Source: Kiritimatiellia bacterium (lineage in GTDB: Bacteria > Verrucomicrobiota > Kiritimatiellia > UBA8416 > JADHWI01). Taken from it: 64,000 nucleotides of DNA. Where the stretch lies: assembly GCA_030744755.1 (NCBI GenBank), contig JASLPY010000017.1, positions 1-64,000 of the forward strand, read 5' to 3'. Shown one piece after another: positions 1 to 8,379 of the stretch (within the stretch, counting starts at the first letter, position 1; each line of letters starts with the position of its first letter). The notes beneath the pieces are model-generated. The model worked only from the letters and a program-made list of their open reading frames with translations. It made no database searches and was not told where the DNA came from. Position numbers and translations under genes: made by a program.

Positions 1-76
1 TGCTGTGGGGTAAAGAAAACCTCGTACCCCCGTTTCACCCTGCCCCCGTTGATCTGTTTCACAACGCAGATGGCTC

Positions 77-958
77 TTATTTGATTAGTTCTGCCGGCAG
101 CACAGGCACCGCACCATGCTGCGTGCACACGTAAGCAGCTAACTCGTTTGCATGTTTATTGATATCTACCAGCGACCTTCCCTTCAGAAACCCCATGACA
201 GTTGCCGCGGCAAACGAATCCCCTGCGCCCACCGTGCTGACTACGGAGCCGCGCGGAGGAACCGCACAATTAGACTCGCCGGAAGTCATCATCAGTGCAC
301 CTTCAGGCCCGCAGGTGAGGATAGCCAGTTCTAGCTCGTACTTCTCAATGATCACGCCCAGCAGCTCTTCATTGCTCCCTGAAACCCCGAGCATGGCGGC
401 CACAATTGGCAGTTCCTCATCGTTGAGTTTGAGCACGTTGGAGGCTTCGAGAGATGAGTTAATGATCTCGGTGCTGTAGAAACTCTGGCGAATGTTGATA
501 TCGAAAACGCGCAAACATTCTGGCTTGGTGGCTGCAAGACATTTCTTAACGGTCTCACGAGTTATCTCGTTGCGTTGGCAAAGTGATCCAAAGCATATCG
601 CGTCAAGCTGCGGCACGAAGGAAGTCATTTCGCCGGTCCAGGGGACGTAGTCCCAGGCGACGCCTTCCTTGATCTCGTAATCCGGCCTGCCGTTGGCGTC
701 CAGGGTAACCAGCACAACGCCGGTCTCCTGTTCGTCGCTGGTCGTCAGGCCGGATGTGTTCACGCCATGATTATCCAGAAAAGCCCTCGCCTTGACGCCT
801 CGCTCATCGTTTCCGACGCAAGAGATCACGTAAGTCTCGGCGCCAAGAGAATGGCAATGACATGCGAAATTGGCGGGAGCTCCCCCAAACTTCTCACCCT
901 CCGGAAACGCATCCCAGAGAACTTCACCCAGACCGGCGATCTTGAAACTCTCAACCAT
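77..958 (-). CDS. PfkB-family carbohydrate kinase, probably fructokinase
   Basis: A 293-residue sugar kinase of the ribokinase/PfkB family, expected to phosphorylate fructose or a related sugar with ATP in the cytoplasm. Visible signatures are the N-terminal GLGEVLWDAFPEG stretch (about residues 9-21), the sugar-binding GGAPANFA segment (25-32) and the C-terminal GAGDSFAA motif (about 245-252), whose Asp is the catalytic base. GGAPANFACH and the overall length fit bacterial fructokinases, but the substrate is inferred. The ATG is preceded by a purine-rich GGGGAGGAAGGGG Shine-Dalgarno region. It lies downstream of the sugar symporter on the same strand after a 200-bp gap, so uptake and phosphorylation may be linked. 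Confidence 0.9.
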   Translation of the reverse strand: MVESFKIAGLGEVLWDAFPEGEKFGGAPANFACHCHSLGAETYVISCVGNDERGVKARAFLDNHGVNTSGLTTSDEQETGVVLVTLDANGRPDYEIKEGVAWDYVPWTGEMTSFVPQLDAICFGSLCQRNEITRETVKKCLAATKPECLRVFDINIRQSFYSTEIINSSLEASNVLKLNDEELPIVAAMLGVSGSNEELLGVIIEKYELELAILTCGPEGALMMTSGESNCAVPPRGSVVSTVGAGDSFAAATVMGFLKGRSLVDINKHANELAAYVCTQHGAVPVLPAELIK

Positions 959-1079
959 CCGTCCCCTTCCTCCCCGCTACCAACCCTGGAAGCATATCGT
1001 TGCAACGGAGCATGCCACATCGCACCCAACGTGACAATATTGGATATTGGAGAGGGATTTGCGCCATGCGCAAATCCCA

Positions 1080-1102
1080 ATGGTTAATGGTTGATGGTTG
1101 AT
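1080..1102. repeat. Short intergenic repeat, GGTTGATGGTT type
   Basis: A short tandem of TGGTTAATGG/TTGATGG units lies between the kinase and the symporter. A related run (TGGTTGATGGTTAATGG) lies at 19687-19720, upstream of alkD. The role is unknown. The rest of the 959-1159 gap has no recognisable gene. Confidence 0.5.
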
Positions 1103-1159
1103 CGGCCCTTTGGGCTGATCCTTTAGAGAGCAGGCCAGAGGCCAGCTCTACTCCCTTCA

Positions 1160-2854
1160 TCAGAGCCAGAACGAGAAGTACAGGTACATTCCGAGCACGA
1201 GACCCAGTGTCACCACGGTCAACACAATATCGAACATGCCTACAGAGGCACGTATCTCTTTCTTATTGATGGTTGAGTACGTAAGCCCCTCAATCTTCTC
1301 CTGCGTCGGTGGCGCCGTGAGGTAGGAAGCCAGGAAGATGACCACGGTACTGATCAGCAGCAACACTCCGGAGTAATACAGGAAGTTGAAATCACCGACA
1401 GCGGCCAACCAGGCCGGGTCATGGATCTTACCGTTCCCTGCACCATAGAAGCCCTGGATGATCATCTTCGCCATCCCCAGCACGAAGCCGGATAACAGCC
1501 CCCACACGGCACCATGACCATTGATGCGTTTATTGAAGAGTCCAAGAATAAAAACGGCCGTAATCGGTGGAGCAAGATAACCCTGCACACTCTGCAGGTA
1601 GTGGTAGAGACCGCCCTGCGCTATTCTCGGCATGATCGGAATCCATGCCATCCCCAGCAAAACAATAACGGTGGTGACGAAACGGCCCACCGTCACAAGA
1701 TGGCGCTCAGACGCGCCTGGACGGATCTTCTCGTAAATATCCACGGTAAACAAAGCCGAGCATGAGTTGAACAGCGATGAAAGCGAACTCATGAGAGCCG
1801 CCATCAGACCGCCAACAACCAGCCCGCGCAGCCCGGGAGGAAGAAGTGTCGACACCATGGTAGGAAACACCTGGTCACCGTTGATAGCCGCAATTACTTC
1901 ACCTGAAGCGTCCAGTCTGGGAGGAATGGCGATGACACCTTTCTGGTGCAATGCATAACCAATCAAGCCGGGCACGAGGAAGATCAGCACCGGCCAGACT
2001 TTCAGAAAGCTGCCCCACAGGGCACCGCGGCGCGCCATCTGAAGGTTCTTCGCAGCCAGCGTACGCTGAACAATGTACTGGTCCGTACACCAATACCAGA
2101 TGCCGATAACGGGAGATGCAATCAGGATACCCAGCCAGGGAAAATCGGGATCAGAAAGCGGGCGCCAGAGCGCAAACCCGGCAGCATTGTCGGCACAGAC
2201 CGCACGCAACTCGTTCCATCCTCCCAGTTCCTTCAAACCAAAGAAAGTGATGAAGAACGAGCCGACCAGCAGAACCACGGACTGGGCGGTATCAGTATAG
2301 AGCACCGCGCGCAGACCTCCGAAAACAGTGTATATACCGGTGAGAACAACGGTGGCAAACGCACCGACCCAGAACGCATCCCAAACCGTGCCAAATAGTG
2401 TAATGCTCAGTTCCGGAAGCAGGGTCTTGAACACCAGGGCCCCGGCATAGACAGTTACCGATACCTTCGTAAACACGTAGGCAATCAGGGAGACTACCGA
2501 AAGTATCCAGCGCGCCTTCGAGTTGAAACGCTTCTCGAGGAACTCGGGCATCGTGAAAACACCCGACCGGTAATAGAAAGGAACGAATACCCATCCAAGC
2601 ATCACCATGACCCACGCATGCAGCTCCCAGTGCGCCATGGCCATTCCGCTCGAAGCGCCCTGCCCTGCCAAACCAACAATATGCTCCGAACCAATGTTTG
2701 ATGCGAAAAGCGATCCGCCAATCGCAAACCAGCCGATGTTCCGGCCGGCCAGGAAGTAATCCTTCGATGTGGTCTGCTTGCGCGAAGACCACCACACAAC
2801 TACGATCAAACCTGCAAAGTAAATGCCAACAACTGCCCAATCTAACCAATGCAT
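1160..2854 (-). CDS. Sodium/solute symporter, SSS (SGLT-like) family
   Basis: A 564-residue polytopic inner-membrane protein of the sodium:solute symporter family. It starts with a hydrophobic helix, then the family segments KDYFLAGRNIGWFAIG (about 31-46) and GGLRAVLYTDTAQSVVLL (about 185-200), the latter typical of the sugar-transporting SGLT branch. About 13-14 membrane segments are apparent, which fits the usual length. It probably imports a monosaccharide with Na+, but the substrate cannot be read from sequence. An AAGGAG lies about 12 nt before the ATG. The PfkB kinase lies downstream, and a GH4 glycosidase and a GH127-domain remnant are nearby, suggesting a sugar-use neighbourhood. Confidence 0.92.
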   Translation of the reverse strand: MHWLDWAVVGIYFAGLIVVVWWSSRKQTTSKDYFLAGRNIGWFAIGGSLFASNIGSEHIVGLAGQGASSGMAMAHWELHAWVMVMLGWVFVPFYYRSGVFTMPEFLEKRFNSKARWILSVVSLIAYVFTKVSVTVYAGALVFKTLLPELSITLFGTVWDAFWVGAFATVVLTGIYTVFGGLRAVLYTDTAQSVVLLVGSFFITFFGLKELGGWNELRAVCADNAAGFALWRPLSDPDFPWLGILIASPVIGIWYWCTDQYIVQRTLAAKNLQMARRGALWGSFLKVWPVLIFLVPGLIGYALHQKGVIAIPPRLDASGEVIAAINGDQVFPTMVSTLLPPGLRGLVVGGLMAALMSSLSSLFNSCSALFTVDIYEKIRPGASERHLVTVGRFVTTVIVLLGMAWIPIMPRIAQGGLYHYLQSVQGYLAPPITAVFILGLFNKRINGHGAVWGLLSGFVLGMAKMIIQGFYGAGNGKIHDPAWLAAVGDFNFLYYSGVLLLISTVVIFLASYLTAPPTQEKIEGLTYSTINKKEIRASVGMFDIVLTVVTLGLVLGMYLYFSFWL

Positions 2855-2879
2855 GCTATGAGCCTTTCTCCTTCTTCCA

Positions 2880-3161
2880 TCAAGGCAATGTAGTCAAGTC
2901 AATGTCTAGAATACCCACCCGGCATCCCGGTTCCAGGGTCATGTTAATGCGTAGTCCTTCACATTCGAGTTCTGATGCCGGGTGGACTACGTTGTACCGA
3001 TCCAAGTCCGTACCATAGAAATCGGTCAAGTATTTGTCAAACACTAGCCATTCCCCCTCTTTCAGGTATTCGATCCTCCATTCGACAGGTTTCACGATAT
3101 CGTGACTGCTGTCTTCGCACCAGTATAGCCAAATGCCTGGGGACCTTTTGCCATATTCTCC
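2880..3161 (-). pseudogene. Remnant of a GH127-type C-terminal domain
   Basis: The reading frame from just after an in-frame TAA (3162-3164) encodes about 93 residues. They resemble the end of the galactose-binding-like C-terminal domain of DUF1680/GH127 glycoside hydrolases: IWLYWCEDS, then PVEWRIEYLKEGEW, then DRYNVV, then LRINMTLEPGCRVGILD. Those positions match the family pattern of W..Y, DkyN.V and Lr.e..lqpg.s.GI. There is no catalytic domain upstream, only about 180 bp of non-coding sequence before a divergent gene, so it looks like the tail of a deleted gene. A GTG at 3095 could start a 71-residue ORF, but that would begin in mid-domain. The assignment rests on pattern memory, not a search. 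Confidence 0.55.
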
Positions 3162-3341
3162 TTATTGAAAACGTACTATACCCTCTTGACCATTCGGCGC
3201 CAATGTCTCAGAAGGTCATGCTGATGCCTGATTGTGTAATCCATCGGCAATTGACCGGAGGATCTGTGGTGGCACATGCGACGTGAACCAGTCCCACGGA
3301 ACAAGCTGGCAAGACGGTCCACCCTAGTGTAAGAACGTAGC

Positions 3342-4493
3342 ATGTTTGATAAGAGCGAAAATCTGTTTCCCATCAGATCGATACGAACCGATCTTAATCA
3401 CTGTGGCATCGCACCAATGTATACTGGGGCATCCGATGCCGTAAAGGAATTCGGTGAGGCCCGTGTACGCGAAGGCATGTTGGGTGCATCTGGCTATGGC
3501 CGCATATTGAAGAGCTTTCACGAGTCAGCCGCTGACCTGCTGCGCACCTCCGCCTGCAACATCTCCTTTATGAAGAATACGGCCGAAGGCTTGAGCGCTA
3601 TCGCCTCTGGCTATCCATTCGAGCCCGGCGACGAAGTCATCAGCTATATTCATGAGTACCCGTCCAACCATTACCCGTGGCTGCTGCAGGAGCAACGTGG
3701 CGTCCAACTCAAGCTACTCCCGAACGCGCAGCCCGATGGCAGTCCTGTAGAAGATGGCCCGGGAGGATGGTGCATGAGCCACCTTGAAGAACTGGTGAAT
3801 GAGCGAACCCGGATCATAGCCATCAGTCACGTGCAGTTCACCTCGGGATTCGCGTCTGACATCGGAGAGCTCGGGCAGTTCTGTCTCGAGCGAGGCATCG
3901 ACCTCGTCATTGATGCAGCACAGAGTCTGGGATGCCTGCCTGTGTTTCCGGAGGAATGGCATATCGCGGCAGTTGCGGGTTCCGGGTGGAAATGGCTGAT
4001 GGGGCCAGTCGGATGCGGACTTCTCTATACCTCCCCGGAATTTCGCGAGAAGCTGCGCATAGTCATGGCGGGTGCAGACATCGTCACACAAGGCGACGAC
4101 TACTTGAACCACACATGGACCCCATACACCGACGGACGCAGGTTCGAGTACAGCACAGTGCAGATTGCGTCGGCAGCCGCACTTGATCGTGCCCTGCGGG
4201 ATATCTTTGTTGCATACGGCCCGGAAGCTATACGTGACGAAATCTTCCGCCTGCAAGACGTCTTCCTTTCCCACATCGATAGAGACCGATTCAAAGCATT
4301 GGTCTGGCCCAGGCAGCACCGCTCCGGCATTCTTGCCCTGGCATGCGAGAATGCCGAAGACATCTCCCGTCGCGCCATTGGGAAGGAGCTGACAGTAACC
4401 TCCCGCGGTGGCTTCCTGCGAATAGCCCCGCACTTCTACAACGATGACAACCAACTCATCCATGCCGCAGAGCTGCTCTCGACACTATACTAA
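3342..4493 (+). CDS. Class V aminotransferase / cysteine desulfurase-like PLP enzyme
   Basis: A 383-residue PLP-dependent enzyme of aminotransferase class V (the NifS/kynureninase-like fold). Seen in the sequence: the N-terminal LNHCGIAPM segment, the PLP-contacting DAAQSLG (about residues 191-197, Asp to the pyridine nitrogen) and GSGWKWLMGP (about 213-222), whose Lys near 217 should form the Schiff base. The reaction is not clear. No conserved C-terminal desulfurase Cys loop was recognised, so an aminotransferase, epimerase-like or lyase role is as likely as sulfur mobilisation. The ATG at 3342 has no clear Shine-Dalgarno. The neighbours are sugar genes, and the gene stands alone on the plus strand. 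Confidence 0.85.
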   Translation: MFDKSENLFPIRSIRTDLNHCGIAPMYTGASDAVKEFGEARVREGMLGASGYGRILKSFHESAADLLRTSACNISFMKNTAEGLSAIASGYPFEPGDEVISYIHEYPSNHYPWLLQEQRGVQLKLLPNAQPDGSPVEDGPGGWCMSHLEELVNERTRIIAISHVQFTSGFASDIGELGQFCLERGIDLVIDAAQSLGCLPVFPEEWHIAAVAGSGWKWLMGPVGCGLLYTSPEFREKLRIVMAGADIVTQGDDYLNHTWTPYTDGRRFEYSTVQIASAAALDRALRDIFVAYGPEAIRDEIFRLQDVFLSHIDRDRFKALVWPRQHRSGILALACENAEDISRRAIGKELTVTSRGGFLRIAPHFYNDDNQLIHAAELLSTLY

Positions 4494-4513
4494 GACGGTC
4501 AGCCACCCGCACC

Positions 4514-5857
4514 TTACCTGTAGTCCGGCAGCCAGTCTCTCTCCGCTTCCAGCAGCTCGTCACACATTGCCCGGATTCGATCCAGCGTCAGTTCGCCGGC
4601 CGTGTGAGGGTCGAGATAGGCAGCCTGGTAGATCGCGTCCTTACGCCTGGTCAAAGCTGCCTCGATGGTAAGCAGGTGTACGTTAATGTGGGATCGATTG
4701 AGACCTGCAAGCTGTTCGGGCAGCGCGCCGACATAGCAGCCCTGCACGCCGTTGCGACCTGCGAGGCACGGCACCTCGACACAGGCATTGGCAGGCAGGT
4801 TGGGAATGAGACCGTTGTTAAGAACGTTGCCGCCAAACTGCAAAGGGGAATCCGTTTCAATCGCGTTCATGATGCCGGTACCGTATTCCTTCGTCTTCTT
4901 GTGGCCCAGTTTGCCGTTTTCAACAATATCCTTCGCCTGCTTCTTCCAGCCTTCGATCTGACTGACACAACGTCGCGGATACTCGTCGAGCGGGATATTG
5001 AACTCTTCGATCAACTCTGGGAACCTGTCCTTGATCCAGTAGGCCGAATACTCGGCCGAATGCTCGGACGATTCGGTCACGTAATAGCCGAAGTGGCGCA
5101 TGATCTCCAGGCGTACCATGTCCACGTGCTTCTCTGCTCCACGACGGCGCGCCTTCCGATTGAGTGTAGCGGCTATGCGCTTGATTCTGGGATAGAGGTC
5201 ATTGCCTGTCGAGGCATCGGCAATCTCCAGCAACCAGCCCATATGGTTGATACCGGCAACTTTCCAGCGGACATCCGGGTACTTATCGGCAAGGTCTACC
5301 CGCCGTAGCAGCTCGGAAGCACAGCCCTGGACAGAATGGCAGAGCCCTACCGTTCTGACAGCGCTGCCGCGCAGCATGCCGCCCGTGACAATACTCATGG
5401 GATTTGTGTAATTCAGCAACCAGGCATCCGGACACACCGCTTCCATTTCACGGGCAACGTCAAGCATCACGTGCAACGTTCGGAGTCCCCGGAAAATGCC
5501 ACCGATTCCCAAAGTATCGGCGATCGTCTGGCGCAGTCCATACTTCTTGGGAATCTCGAAGTCGAATACTGTGCAGGGCTCATAGCCGCCGACCTGGATT
5601 GCGTTTACGACGTAATCGGCCCGGCGTAACGCAGTCTTACGCTGGCGAATACCGCAATGTGCCGTGATTCTGGCTCGACCTTTGTTGATATTGTGGTTCA
5701 GGTTCTCCAGCATTTGTCTGGATTCGTGCAGCCTCACAGGGTCAATATCGTATAGCGCAACATGCGCATCCCTCAGAGATGGCGTCAGCATTGCATCGCC
5801 GATAATGCTCTTCGTAAAAACACTGCTGCCTGCGCCTAGAAATGTAATCTTTACCAT
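4514..5857 (-). CDS. Glycoside hydrolase family 4, alpha-galactosidase/galacturonidase type
   Basis: A 447-residue GH4 enzyme, a cytoplasmic NAD+- and metal-dependent glycosidase that works by oxidation at C3 and elimination. The N-terminal Rossmann motif is ITFLGAGSSVFTKS (residues 4-17). LLNYTNPMSI follows, then GLCHSVQG (metal-binding Cys near residue 172) and GINHMGW (His near 204). The CHSV form of the metal site is typical of MelA-like alpha-galactosidases and alpha-galacturonidases rather than the 6-phospho-glucosidases. This fits the absence of a PTS nearby, but the exact substrate is inferred. It lies tail to tail with the aminotransferase gene, 20 bp apart. Length is normal for the family. 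Confidence 0.9.
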   Translation of the reverse strand: MVKITFLGAGSSVFTKSIIGDAMLTPSLRDAHVALYDIDPVRLHESRQMLENLNHNINKGRARITAHCGIRQRKTALRRADYVVNAIQVGGYEPCTVFDFEIPKKYGLRQTIADTLGIGGIFRGLRTLHVMLDVAREMEAVCPDAWLLNYTNPMSIVTGGMLRGSAVRTVGLCHSVQGCASELLRRVDLADKYPDVRWKVAGINHMGWLLEIADASTGNDLYPRIKRIAATLNRKARRRGAEKHVDMVRLEIMRHFGYYVTESSEHSAEYSAYWIKDRFPELIEEFNIPLDEYPRRCVSQIEGWKKQAKDIVENGKLGHKKTKEYGTGIMNAIETDSPLQFGGNVLNNGLIPNLPANACVEVPCLAGRNGVQGCYVGALPEQLAGLNRSHINVHLLTIEAALTRRKDAIYQAAYLDPHTAGELTLDRIRAMCDELLEAERDWLPDYR

Positions 5858-5971
5858 GCCGCTAATGTCCTTTGCCTTCTTCGTCCCGTATTACACCGCC
5901 TCACGGTCCCACGCACGTGAATCCTTACGCGTAAAGTATAGTGTATCAAGGAGATTCTACAGAGATCCGAA

Positions 5972-6253
5972 TGGTACCCCGGAGAGGACTCGAACCTCCT
6001 ACCTACAGATTCAGGTTTGTGACTGTTTCCAGTCTCCCTGGACTATCCCTTCACCATGTCCTTTTCAGGATGTAGGTGGCGACCGTCTAGTCTCTGCACC
6101 TTCCTCCAGCTATTGCCAGAGGCTTGGCTCAGGATTCCCCTCGTCTTTACGTTAGGGCTTCCCTGAGTTTGATCGCCTTCACTCACAAGGTTTCCCAAGT
6201 GAGGCCCACTTTTCGTAGGAATCTGTCGCTCTGTCCAGATGAGCTACCGGGGT
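5972..6253 (-). tRNA. tRNA-Arg(CCU) interrupted by a group I intron
   Basis: On the minus strand, exon 1 (6253-6217, 37 nt) carries the acceptor 5' strand, U8-A9, the D arm and the anticodon stem up to anticodon CCT. Exon 2 (6011-5972, 40 nt) resumes with AATCTGT and ends with an encoded CCA. Joined, they form a normal 77-nt tRNA: a 7-bp acceptor (ACCCCGG/CCGGGGT), D stem GCTC/GAGC, anticodon arm ACAGA-TTCCTAA-TCTGT, and T arm with TTCGAGT. The anticodon CCU reads AGG (Arg). Exon 1 ends in U and the intron ends in G, as group I splicing requires. The insertion lies directly after the third anticodon base. tRNA-Arg(CCU) group I introns are known from some alphaproteobacteria. Confidence 0.9.
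6012..6216 (-). ncRNA. Group I intron, 205 nt, in tRNA-Arg(CCU)
   Basis: A self-splicing-type intron with no ORF. P1 can be drawn from the exon end CCU through the intron start AC to GUGGG, with a GAAAA loop and a U-G pair at the splice site. P2 is a hairpin CUCAC...GUGAG (about 6185-6206) capped by a GG-GAAA-CC GNRA loop. The guanosine-binding P7 can be drawn as GACUA (6092-6088) with UAGUC (6045-6041), inside the core-like strings AGACTAGACGG and GGATAGTCCAGG. The last base is G (6012). Size and placement match the compact bacterial tRNA introns. Activity is predicted, not shown. Confidence 0.85.
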
Positions 6254-6396
6254 ATATCAATCTATCCCATTCTTGCCTTAGTTGGTTCCCGTTGTAAAGC
6301 CTTCAGCATGCCTGCGTGACACGATGGAGCCACGAGAGCCATTTGAGACCCAAGCTAACTACTTGCCCTGCAACATGTTAGGACTAACGAACGAGG

Positions 6397-6437
6397 GATT
6401 AGGAATCTGTCGCTCTGTCCAGATGAGCTACCGGGGT
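6397..6437 (-). pseudogene. Partial copy of the 5' half of tRNA-Arg(CCU)
   Basis: The 37 bases 6401-6437 are identical to exon 1 of the intron-bearing tRNA-Arg (6217-6253). The match to the spliced tRNA continues four more bases (AATC on the minus strand, 6400-6397) past the intron site and then stops. It therefore derives from an intronless or spliced form. No 3' half or T arm follows, so it cannot be a tRNA. It lies 147 bp upstream of the intact gene. The DNA between (6254-6396) contains nothing recognisable. Confidence 0.85.
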
Positions 6438-6498
6438 AAAACGGCAGCGGGAAGAATGGCGAAAGGTGGGGTGTTTGGCAAGGAGATTGTGAAGACGG

Positions 6499-6876
6499 TC
6501 ATCTGCCTGCGTAAACGTGCGTACCTATGCCGCTCTGGCACGTGGGATCCTGGTTCAGGCCGTTGTAGTAACACAGTGAACCTGTCGGACATTTAGGACG
6601 TTCTCCACCCTTGATGTATGCGGAACACGTATCCTTGTAGAATGGGTTCCCTATGCTTCCGGCACTGGCATTGTCGGGCCACATGTTGGCAACTGCAGCC
6701 ATTTCCTTCGCAGCTGACATCTGCCGCAGGTTGTTGATGCATGCTTTGCTCAGCGCCTCGGCCCTGGCCTTCATGAAGGATGGCAGCGCGATTACAGCAA
6801 GAAGACCAATGATCGCAACCACGATCATGATCTCAACAAGCGGAAACCCAGATCTGTCTCCGCGGATACTCGCCAT
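6499..6876 (-). CDS. Type IV/II pseudopilin-like protein with prepilin N-terminus
   Basis: A 125-residue protein starting at the ATG at 6876, which has GGAG 9 nt upstream. A longer in-frame ORF extends 5' but lacks support. After a short basic leader (MASIRGDRSG) comes FPLVEIMIVVAIIGLLAVIALPSF, the class III prepilin signal. Cleavage is expected between Gly10 and Phe11, with Glu at mature position 5. The T at position +2 is replaced by P. The following KACINNLRQMSAAKEM is a pattern common in PVC pseudopilins. The C-terminal half has several Cys residues (KCPTGSLCYYN) that may form disulfides. It is far from the type II secretion operon at 53-61 kb, but could be processed by the same peptidase. 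Confidence 0.8.
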   Translation of the reverse strand: MASIRGDRSGFPLVEIMIVVAIIGLLAVIALPSFMKARAEALSKACINNLRQMSAAKEMAAVANMWPDNASAGSIGNPFYKDTCSAYIKGGERPKCPTGSLCYYNGLNQDPTCQSGIGTHVYAGR

Positions 6877-7282
6877 TCTGTACTCCGCCAGTGTTGCATA
6901 CGCAGTTATCCCGCATGCCCCCACAGCTACCTGGAAAATATCACAGTCAGCAGAGGTTCGCAAGATGCAACTGTTGCTTTTCCTGTGTCCCGGCCTGGAT
7001 TATTCATGTAGCTCCGTGGGGATTCGGATGAGCAATCAAGATCATGACTATTTGGGCGGGGAGCTGAATTCTAACGAATCCAGCTACAGGGAAAAGGATG
7101 TAGCTGAAACCGTGAGGATTCAGAGTGACACAGTTGCAAGTTCATGAATAGGCCAAGTCAGGCAAGACGGTGTGTGTTGGGTGAGAGATTTGTGATATAG
7201 TCTTCCTGGTTGCGGCATTACTGCCCAGCTTTTTGGACAGGTGCCTCCCGAGTGGGAGGTCTTGAAGATCGAAGGGAATACC
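6877..7282. other. Gap with an interspersed repeat, no gene recognised
   Basis: About 400 bp between divergent genes. No convincing ORF was found. At 7065-7087 there is a 23-nt stretch (TGAATTCTAACGAATC, then CAGCTAC) matching 49752-49774 with one difference; both copies lie in gene-free DNA. A possible promoter for the plus-strand phosphoesterase lies near 7173-7201. Confidence 0.5.
7173..7201 (+). promoter_or_regulatory. Possible sigma-70 promoter for the phosphoesterase gene
   Basis: A good -10 hexamer, TATAGT (7196-7201), with a weak -35 (TGTGTT, 7173-7178) at 17-bp spacing. It lies about 80 bp upstream of the ATG at 7283. The call rests mostly on the -10. Confidence 0.3.
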
Positions 7283-8302
7283 ATGAGAGCTATGAAGTTG
7301 AAATGCATATCGAAAAGGAACGTTTTGAAGCTGTTTGCCGCCCTGGCACTGGCAGCAGTTCTGTTCGCGCAGGGTTGCGTATCGCGACCGCCTGTTGCGG
7401 AGACACCCAAGCCATTCACCATTGCGGTTCTGCCGGACACACAGATCTATGCGTGGAAATTCCCTGACACCTTCCACGCCCAGACACAGTGGATTGCAGA
7501 TCAATGCACAACGCAGGACATCCGCTATGTCCTGCACCTGGGGGACATCGTGCATAACAACAATGACACTGAATGGAAAGTCGCCAGTTCTGCCATGGCG
7601 CGCGTCGAGGCCAAGGTGCCATGCGCCTATGCCGTGGGAAATCACGACATGGGCGTGAAAGGCAAGGCGGACACGCGTGATTCTCTGTACGACAAGTACT
7701 TTCCCCGCTCGCGTTTCAAAGAAATGGGGTGCCTTGCCGGAGTATACGACAAAGAGCCCGACTCAACGGTGAACAGTTATCACACTTTCAGTGCCGGGGG
7801 ACATGACTGGCTTGTACTGTCGCTGGAGTTCGGACCAAGGCACGACGTAGTACGGTGGGCCAACGAGGTCGTGGCCGCCCACCAGGACCGCTGGGTTATA
7901 TTGCTAACGCACGCGTATCTTGACAGAGATGGGAGGCGCTACAACAGGGCGTTTCAGAAGCAGAGCGCTCCTCCTTACAACTATGGCGTTGCGAAAACGG
8001 ATGCAGGCCTTAACGACGCTGAAGACCTGTGGCAAAAACTTGTCGGCAAGTACCCGAATTTCAAAATGGTGATATGCGGCCATATGGGAATCGCGGCACA
8101 CAAAGAAAGCAAAGGAGAAGCCGGCAACACCGTCCACGAAATGTCGGTTGACTACCAGTCACTAAAGGAAGGCGGTCAGGGATGGCTGAGACTCATGACT
8201 TTCGATCCCGTGACACAGACAGTGGCAATCAGGGATTACTCGCCCCTGCTGAACGAGTGGGCGGAGGAACCGAACAGGAAGTTTGACATCGGGTGGGAGT
8301 GA
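7283..8302 (+). CDS. Lipoprotein metallophosphoesterase, calcineurin-like
   Basis: A 339-residue secreted phosphoesterase. The ATG at 7283 is preferred over an upstream in-frame start because a basic n-region, a hydrophobic stretch and a lipobox (LFAQGC, Cys near residue 33) follow it, and AAGGGA lies about 8 nt upstream. The binuclear metal motifs appear in order: VLPDTQ (D for the first metal), LHLGDIVHNNND, AVGNHDMG, a later LLTHAYLD and VICGHMG. This is the calcineurin-like fold. The protein is probably tethered to a membrane facing the periplasm and hydrolyses phosphoesters of unknown identity. It is convergent with the giant gene downstream. Confidence 0.88.
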   Translation: MRAMKLKCISKRNVLKLFAALALAAVLFAQGCVSRPPVAETPKPFTIAVLPDTQIYAWKFPDTFHAQTQWIADQCTTQDIRYVLHLGDIVHNNNDTEWKVASSAMARVEAKVPCAYAVGNHDMGVKGKADTRDSLYDKYFPRSRFKEMGCLAGVYDKEPDSTVNSYHTFSAGGHDWLVLSLEFGPRHDVVRWANEVVAAHQDRWVILLTHAYLDRDGRRYNRAFQKQSAPPYNYGVAKTDAGLNDAEDLWQKLVGKYPNFKMVICGHMGIAAHKESKGEAGNTVHEMSVDYQSLKEGGQGWLRLMTFDPVTQTVAIRDYSPLLNEWAEEPNRKFDIGWE

Positions 8303-8312
8303 AGGGGGGAGT

Positions 8313-8353
8313 CAACGTCCAACGTCCAACGCCCAACGTCCAACATCCAACAT
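8313..8353. repeat. Tandem CCAACGT-type intergenic repeat
   Basis: Six to seven tandem variants of CAACGTC/CAACGCC/CAACATC between two convergent genes. It begins 10 bp after the phosphoesterase stop, following AGGGGGG. A like-organised copy lies at 22161-22192, again just after a stop codon plus AGGGGGG. The complementary form lies at 57182-57220 inside the gspJ leader region. Confidence 0.7.
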
Positions 8354-8379
8354 TCAGACCGGTCACGCCTGAAAGGCGC

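Noticed and set aside
3176-3373. Small minus-strand ORF (65 codons) upstream of the GH127 remnant
   Set aside because: It overlaps the start of the aminotransferase gene and shows no glycosidase pattern that would extend the remnant.
5664-6596. Plus-strand ORFs across the tRNA-Arg and intron
   Set aside because: They run through the tRNA exons and intron core, which explain the sequence; no coding signature.
8313-8353. CRISPR-like array
   Set aside because: Units are 6-8 bp and contiguous, without unique spacers or cas genes.
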